From: Bacilli bacterium
Lineage (GTDB): Bacteria > Bacillota_I > Bacilli_A > RFN20 > CAG-288
Direction: 5' to 3'
DNA: 9,808 nucleotides
Assembly (NCBI GenBank): GCA_900763245.1
Contig: CAAFJQ010000003.1
Coordinates: 1-9,808, forward strand
Made by a program: the position numbers and the translations under genes
The notes under the pieces: generated by a model
Database searches by the model: none
What the model was told of the DNA's origin: nothing
Seen by the model: the letters and a program-made list of their open reading frames with translations, nothing else
Shown: one piece after another, positions 6,667-9,808 of the stretch
Numbering within the stretch: the stretch's first letter is position 1
Layout of the letters: every line of letters starts with the position of its first letter

Positions 6667-6708
6667 ATGATTTTCAAAAATCATTCTCTTTTACTAGTTT
6701 TTTGTTTT
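6667..6708 (+). terminator. Weak A/T-rich hairpin followed by T-runs after ung
   Basis: ATGATTTT (6667-6674) and AAAATCAT (6677-6684) form a near-perfect palindrome that can fold as a 7-bp stem with a TCAA loop. It is followed by TCTCTTTT and then TTTTTTGTTTTG (to 6708). This is the only candidate terminator for the ung unit. The stem holds a single G:C pair, so it would end transcription inefficiently unless helped by the long T-runs. Confidence 0.4.
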
Positions 6709-6726
6709 GTATATTTTCTTAAACTA

Positions 6727-6755
6727 TGGAAAATACAATGTGAATTGCTTATAAT
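6727..6755 (+). promoter_or_regulatory. Promoter for the 331-aa protein gene
   Basis: TATAAT (6750-6755) matches the -10 consensus, with TGGAAA (6727-6732, 4 of 6 to TTGACA) at a spacing of 17. Transcription would begin near 6762, about 40 bases before the ATG at 6802. A second possible promoter, consensus TTGACA at 6641-6646 with TATGAT at 6666-6671 (19-base spacer), would read through the hairpin at 6667-6684. The downstream site is preferred. Confidence 0.5.
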
Positions 6756-6801
6756 TTAGTAGTGCTTATATGCTATTCAAAGAAAGGATTTGAAAACGAT
6801 T

Positions 6802-7797
6802 ATGACACAAGAAGAAATGTTAAAGAAGATTCAGGGAATTGTTGACGAAAAGGCTCAGAAGTTCCCTTTTAAGAAATCCGCCAAGATGGAAATCGTCTAT
6901 GTCGACAACAAAGAGGATGGATCTGCTGAAGTTTTAGCTCTCGGTTCTGATATGCCTAAGCTTATCTACCGCGTCTTCGAATTCAATGCCGAAGGAGAAG
7001 TCAAAGAAGAAGAGGATATCCAGAAAATCGTTGAAAGAACCAAAAATTACAACGAGACCGTCAAGCCTTCTTTGAAGCTTGTTCCTCCCTTTGTCGAAGA
7101 AACAGACACCTATGATGTCGTTATCGAGAATGTTCTTCCCGACAATGCTGTCGAATTGAAGCTTAAGTCTTCTACTGGAAGAGATATCACAATGATTGAA
7201 ACCTATCGTTATTTTGATTATGTCTCCAGCATTTTCTTCGTTTCCTGTGTTGCTTTGTCCTTCGGCGGCCAGTATCTTTTCGCCGCTGTTGAAAATGGAA
7301 CAAAGCTCAAACTCATCGTCGGCAACAATCCTGACATCCGTGCCAGAGTCGATAAGATCACTGAACTCCTTGCCAACAGAGTTCTTCCTTCCTACAGAAC
7401 CATCGATGCCGGAAACAAGGCATTGACAAGCGGTGATGTCAGAGGAAAGGTCACCATCAACAAGGAAGACGGAACCTCTGTCAACTTCTTATCTAACTTC
7501 TGCTACGATGATCTTGAAAGCGGAAATATGTTTGCTTTCTTCGTTGAAGAAAACAACACCAAGAATGGACTTATGTTCATTCAGGACATTGTCACAAGCC
7601 AGTTGACCTTAGCTCCTTCCTGGACAGATGAACAGAAGGCTGCTGCTGAAAAGGTTCAGAAGCTTATGGCTGAAAACAGAGATGAATTCGCAAAGCATGT
7701 TCACAGCTTCTTTGCTGATTCCCTCGATTTACGTTATGCTGCATTGAAGGCCGGAAGATTGACTGCTCAGGCAGCTCAGGAAGCTGAAGCCAAGTAA
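6802..7797 (+). CDS. Unrecognised 331-aa cytoplasmic protein
   Basis: I do not recognise this protein. No signal peptide or convincing membrane span is present; the most hydrophobic stretch is SSIFFVSCVALSFGGQYLF, near residues 138-156, and could be a buried helix. An N-terminal charged helix (MLKKIQGIVDEKAQKF) leads into alternating strand-like segments, an acidic patch near residues 65-75, and a long helical, Ala/Lys/Glu-rich C-terminus (EQKAAAEKVQKLMAENRDEF and onward). Codon choice is uniform, with AAG, GTC and GAA favoured, hinting at good expression. The frame is open to a TTG at 6790, but AAAGGA (6783-6788) is only one base from it, so the ATG at 6802, 13 bases downstream, is the likelier start. 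It has its own promoter and lies 30 bases before the aldose epimerase gene, probably in one transcript with it. Confidence 0.85.
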   Translation: MTQEEMLKKIQGIVDEKAQKFPFKKSAKMEIVYVDNKEDGSAEVLALGSDMPKLIYRVFEFNAEGEVKEEEDIQKIVERTKNYNETVKPSLKLVPPFVEETDTYDVVIENVLPDNAVELKLKSSTGRDITMIETYRYFDYVSSIFFVSCVALSFGGQYLFAAVENGTKLKLIVGNNPDIRARVDKITELLANRVLPSYRTIDAGNKALTSGDVRGKVTINKEDGTSVNFLSNFCYDDLESGNMFAFFVEENNTKNGLMFIQDIVTSQLTLAPSWTDEQKAAAEKVQKLMAENRDEFAKHVHSFFADSLDLRYAALKAGRLTAQAAQEAEAK

Positions 7798-7827
7798 ACA
7801 ATCGATAAATAGTTCGGAGGTTTCAAT

Positions 7828-8808
7828 ATGAAACAGTATGAAACGAGTTACGTGACACTGGACAATGGGAATGGCCTTGTTGGCAAGTTCTCTACTTTAG
7901 GCGCCGGTGTCAGGTCTTTGACCTTGGACGGAAAACCGTTGATTCTTGAATTCGAAGATGAACAGGCCTATTTAGGATCGACTGGATTCCACGGCAAGAC
8001 ATTAGCAAGAGTTGCAGGAAGAATTCCTGATACCTTCATGATCGGTGGAAAGACTTATTCTGTATTAGGAGATGAACAGCATATCTGTCTTCATGGCGGA
8101 TGCTCTGAATCTCTGACTTACAGAAACTTTGAAGCCGTAAAGGAAGAGGATGAAAACGAAGTTCGTGTTATCTTCCATTATCTTTCAAAAGATGGTGAAG
8201 CCGGATTCCCTGGAAATCTTGATACTAAAGTAACTTATTCCATGCCGAAGGATGGAACCAACACTCTTAAGATCACATGTGAAGCCGTTTCTGACAAAGA
8301 TACGCTTGTCTCTTTCTCCAATCATATGTATTGGAACGTGTTCAACAGCGAAAGCGTCAATGATTACGTCCTTCAGGTCAAAGCATCGAAGATCGGTACT
8401 TTCAAGCCTGGAACATTGCTTGTTGTCGGTATGGAAGATGTCCCTTCCTGCTATGACTTCAGAACACCTGCTGTTCTGAAAGACAAGCTCGATCAGATTG
8501 AGAAAGAGCATCCTGAAATCGGAACATTGGATAACACCTATGTCTTCGATGAAGATGCAGATGATCCTAAGGTCATCATGGATACTGAAGACATCCATCT
8601 TGAAGTTAGCACGGATTTCGATTCCATCAACTTCTATGTTGATTCCTGCCTTGCTCCGTATAGGTTCACAAATGGTGAGTTCCTCACCCACGCCTTAAGA
8701 CGTGCCATTGCTATTGAGCCGGAAACATTCCCGCTTCTTAGCAACATCGTTCTTAAAGCAGGAGATAAGTATTCTCATTCTATGTCGTTTAAGATCGATA
8801 GAAAGTAA
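7828..8808 (+). CDS. Aldose 1-epimerase (galactose mutarotase family)
   Basis: This 326-aa enzyme of the GalM family interconverts the alpha and beta anomers of sugars in the cytoplasm. Family features in order are LGAGVRSLTL (24-33), GKTLARVAGRI (56-66, substrate Arg61), LHGG with His89, GFPGNLDTKVTYS (126-138), NHMYWNV (165-171) with catalytic acid His166, TLDNTYVF with Asp235, and AIEPETFP with catalytic base Glu297 near the C-terminus. All catalytic positions are kept. Deviations from textbook GalM (GRVAGRI for GRVANRI, NHMYWN for NHTYFN, EPETFP for EPQ/ETQ) suggest a non-galactose substrate is possible, so I give no gene symbol. CGGAGG (7815-7820) lies 7 bases before the ATG. It sits between the unknown protein and psuG with gaps of about 30 bases and no galactose genes nearby. 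Confidence 0.9.
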   Translation: MKQYETSYVTLDNGNGLVGKFSTLGAGVRSLTLDGKPLILEFEDEQAYLGSTGFHGKTLARVAGRIPDTFMIGGKTYSVLGDEQHICLHGGCSESLTYRNFEAVKEEDENEVRVIFHYLSKDGEAGFPGNLDTKVTYSMPKDGTNTLKITCEAVSDKDTLVSFSNHMYWNVFNSESVNDYVLQVKASKIGTFKPGTLLVVGMEDVPSCYDFRTPAVLKDKLDQIEKEHPEIGTLDNTYVFDEDADDPKVIMDTEDIHLEVSTDFDSINFYVDSCLAPYRFTNGEFLTHALRRAIAIEPETFPLLSNIVLKAGDKYSHSMSFKIDRK

Positions 8809-8836
8809 ACTGATTCAAATAGGAGAATGAATAAAT

Positions 8837-9745
8837 ATGGATATTAAAGAAATGCTGAAAGAGATTCCGGATTTGTCTTCAAGACCTGCAGTTGCCTTAG
8901 AGACAACTGTTCTCACACATGGTATGCCTTATCCGCAGAACGTGGAATGTGCACTCAAGTGCGAAGAAGAAATCAGAAAGGCTGGCGGTGAACCCTATAC
9001 GATCGGTATCATCAACGGAAAGATCAAGATCGGCCTTACCCATGAGGAAATCGAATATTTAGGAAAGACCATGAATGCCATGAAGGTCTCAAGACGTGAG
9101 CTTCCTTATGTCATCGAAAGAGGATTAAACGGCTCAACGACCGTTGCCGCAACGATGATCCTTGCCAAGATGGCAGGCATTAAAGTCTTCTCCACCGGTG
9201 GTATCGGCGGTGTTCACAGAGGATATAACGAGACCATGGATGTCTCTACAGACTTAGGTGAATTTGCAAGAACAGAAGTCAATGTCATCTGCGCTGGACC
9301 TAAGGCGATTCTCGATGTTCCTCGCACATTGGAATATCTTGAAACACAAGGTGTTGAAGTCATCGGTTACAAGACTGATAAAGTTCCTCTGTTCTACTCT
9401 AGTTCCAGCAAGTACAATCTTGAACAGCATGTTGAGAATGCCGCAGAATTGGCACGTATCCTTCACACCGCTCATGAATTAGGATTGTCTCAGGGCGCTT
9501 TGATTCTTAATCCTGTTCCGCAGGAATATTCTCTTGATGCTGACTGGATGGAAGGCAAGATTGAAGAAGCCATCGCTATGATGGAAAAGGATCATATTAC
9601 CGGAAAGAAAGTCACTCCTTATCTCCTCGATAAGCTTGTTGGTATCACTGGCGGAAAGTCCTTGGAAACCAATATGGCATTGATTGAGAACAATGCTAAG
9701 GTCGGCGGCGAACTTGCAGCTGAATTGGCTAAATTGAACAAGTAG
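8837..9745 (+). CDS. psuG: Pseudouridine-5'-phosphate glycosidase
   Basis: This 302-aa enzyme reversibly splits pseudouridine 5'-phosphate into uracil and ribose 5-phosphate, the carbon-carbon bond-breaking step of pseudouridine salvage. The sequence matches PsuG throughout: ALETTVLTHGMPYP (20-33) with the catalytic Glu22, NGSTTVAATM (98-107), STGGIGGVHRG (119-129), DVSTDLGEFART (135-146), and CAGPKAILDVPRTLEYLETQ (152-171) with the Lys156 that forms the ring-opened ribose adduct. The C-terminal region includes NPVP-EYSLD and TPYLLDKL. Length is typical. AGGAGA (8821-8826) is followed 10 bases later by the ATG; an ATG at 8827 lies out of frame against the ribosome binding site and ends after six codons. 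The partner kinase psuK is absent here. A strong terminator follows directly. Confidence 0.95.
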   Translation: MDIKEMLKEIPDLSSRPAVALETTVLTHGMPYPQNVECALKCEEEIRKAGGEPYTIGIINGKIKIGLTHEEIEYLGKTMNAMKVSRRELPYVIERGLNGSTTVAATMILAKMAGIKVFSTGGIGGVHRGYNETMDVSTDLGEFARTEVNVICAGPKAILDVPRTLEYLETQGVEVIGYKTDKVPLFYSSSSKYNLEQHVENAAELARILHTAHELGLSQGALILNPVPQEYSLDADWMEGKIEEAIAMMEKDHITGKKVTPYLLDKLVGITGGKSLETNMALIENNAKVGGELAAELAKLNK

Positions 9746-9752
9746 TTTTGAT

Positions 9753-9786
9753 AGTGGGCTCTTTCACTCGAAGGAGCCCACTTTTA
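9753..9786 (+). terminator. Strong intrinsic terminator after psuG
   Basis: AGTGGGCTC (9753-9761) pairs perfectly with GAGCCCACT (9774-9782). Four more pairs (one T:G) close onto an ACTC tetraloop at 9766-9769, giving a 13-bp stem followed by TTTTAT. It lies 8 bases after the psuG stop and marks the end of the operon. The remaining 22 bases of the window show no feature. Confidence 0.93.
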
Positions 9787-9808
9787 TAACTATCGAAATC
9801 AGTGGACC

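Noticed and set aside
6667..6684. Insertion-sequence end or integration site at the ATGATTTT palindrome
   Set aside because: No transposase, target duplication or partner repeat is present; the sequence is simple A/T-rich symmetry followed by T-runs.
6790..6801. TTG start for the 331-aa protein
   Set aside because: The AAAGGA element ends one base before it, too close for initiation; the in-frame ATG at 6802 fits better.
8185..8691. 168-codon open frame on the minus strand inside the aldose epimerase gene
   Set aside because: The + strand gene carries all catalytic motifs of its family; the antisense frame matches nothing recognised and has no upstream ribosome binding site I can support.
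8827..8847. Six-codon upstream frame overlapping the psuG start
   Set aside because: Its ATG directly abuts the AGGAGA, leaving no proper spacing, so it is probably not translated.

Overview
The window looks like chromosomal DNA of a low-to-moderate-GC Bacillota (Firmicutes) bacterium. Nearly every gene has a strong AGGAGG-type ribosome binding site, the promoters are A/T-rich, AGA is the favoured arginine codon, and the substrate-binding protein is a Gram-positive-style lipoprotein. Trp is TGG, and TGA serves as a stop (phnC, the first permease, the 70-aa membrane protein, ung), so the standard bacterial code applies and a Mollicute with reassigned TGA is excluded. Erysipelotrichia is my best guess at the lineage, but this is an impression, not something the sequence proves. 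All convincing genes are on the + strand, and I see no RNA gene, mobile element or CRISPR array.

Layout. (1) 1-120: last 39 codons of an unrecognised gene, followed by a short non-coding segment with inverted repeats. (2) 235-4467: a complete four-gene ABC importer of the phosphate/phosphite/phosphonate (PhnDCE) family: lipoprotein PhnD, ATPase PhnC and two different permeases. The last three genes are joined by ATGA overlaps. Both permeases carry unusual charged, probably helical cytoplasmic N-terminal extensions of about 100 residues. No C-P lyase or other phosphonate-degrading gene lies in the window, so the transported compound is uncertain. (3) 4480-5421: a DHH/DHHA1 phosphoesterase of the NrnA (nano-RNase/pAp phosphatase) type, 12 bases behind the last permease gene and probably on the same transcript. 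(4) 5427-6623: a new transcription unit from an extended -10 promoter, with two small uncharacterised genes (76 aa soluble, 70 aa with two membrane segments) overlapping each other and the uracil-DNA glycosylase gene ung. (5) 6624-6801: A/T-rich intergenic region with a weak hairpin and promoter sequences. (6) 6802-9745: an unrecognised 331-aa cytoplasmic protein, an aldose 1-epimerase and a pseudouridine-5'-phosphate glycosidase (psuG), closed by a strong intrinsic terminator at 9753-9786.

How the genes relate. The importer is one functional unit. NrnA (short RNA and pAp turnover), Ung (uracil removal from DNA) and PsuG (pseudouridine-5'-phosphate breakdown to uracil and ribose 5-phosphate) all act in nucleic-acid maintenance or nucleotide salvage, but they sit in at least two transcription units and their grouping may be incidental. 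The points most worth a second look are the extended permeases with the undefined importer substrate, the 331-aa unknown protein, and the small-gene pair coupled to ung.
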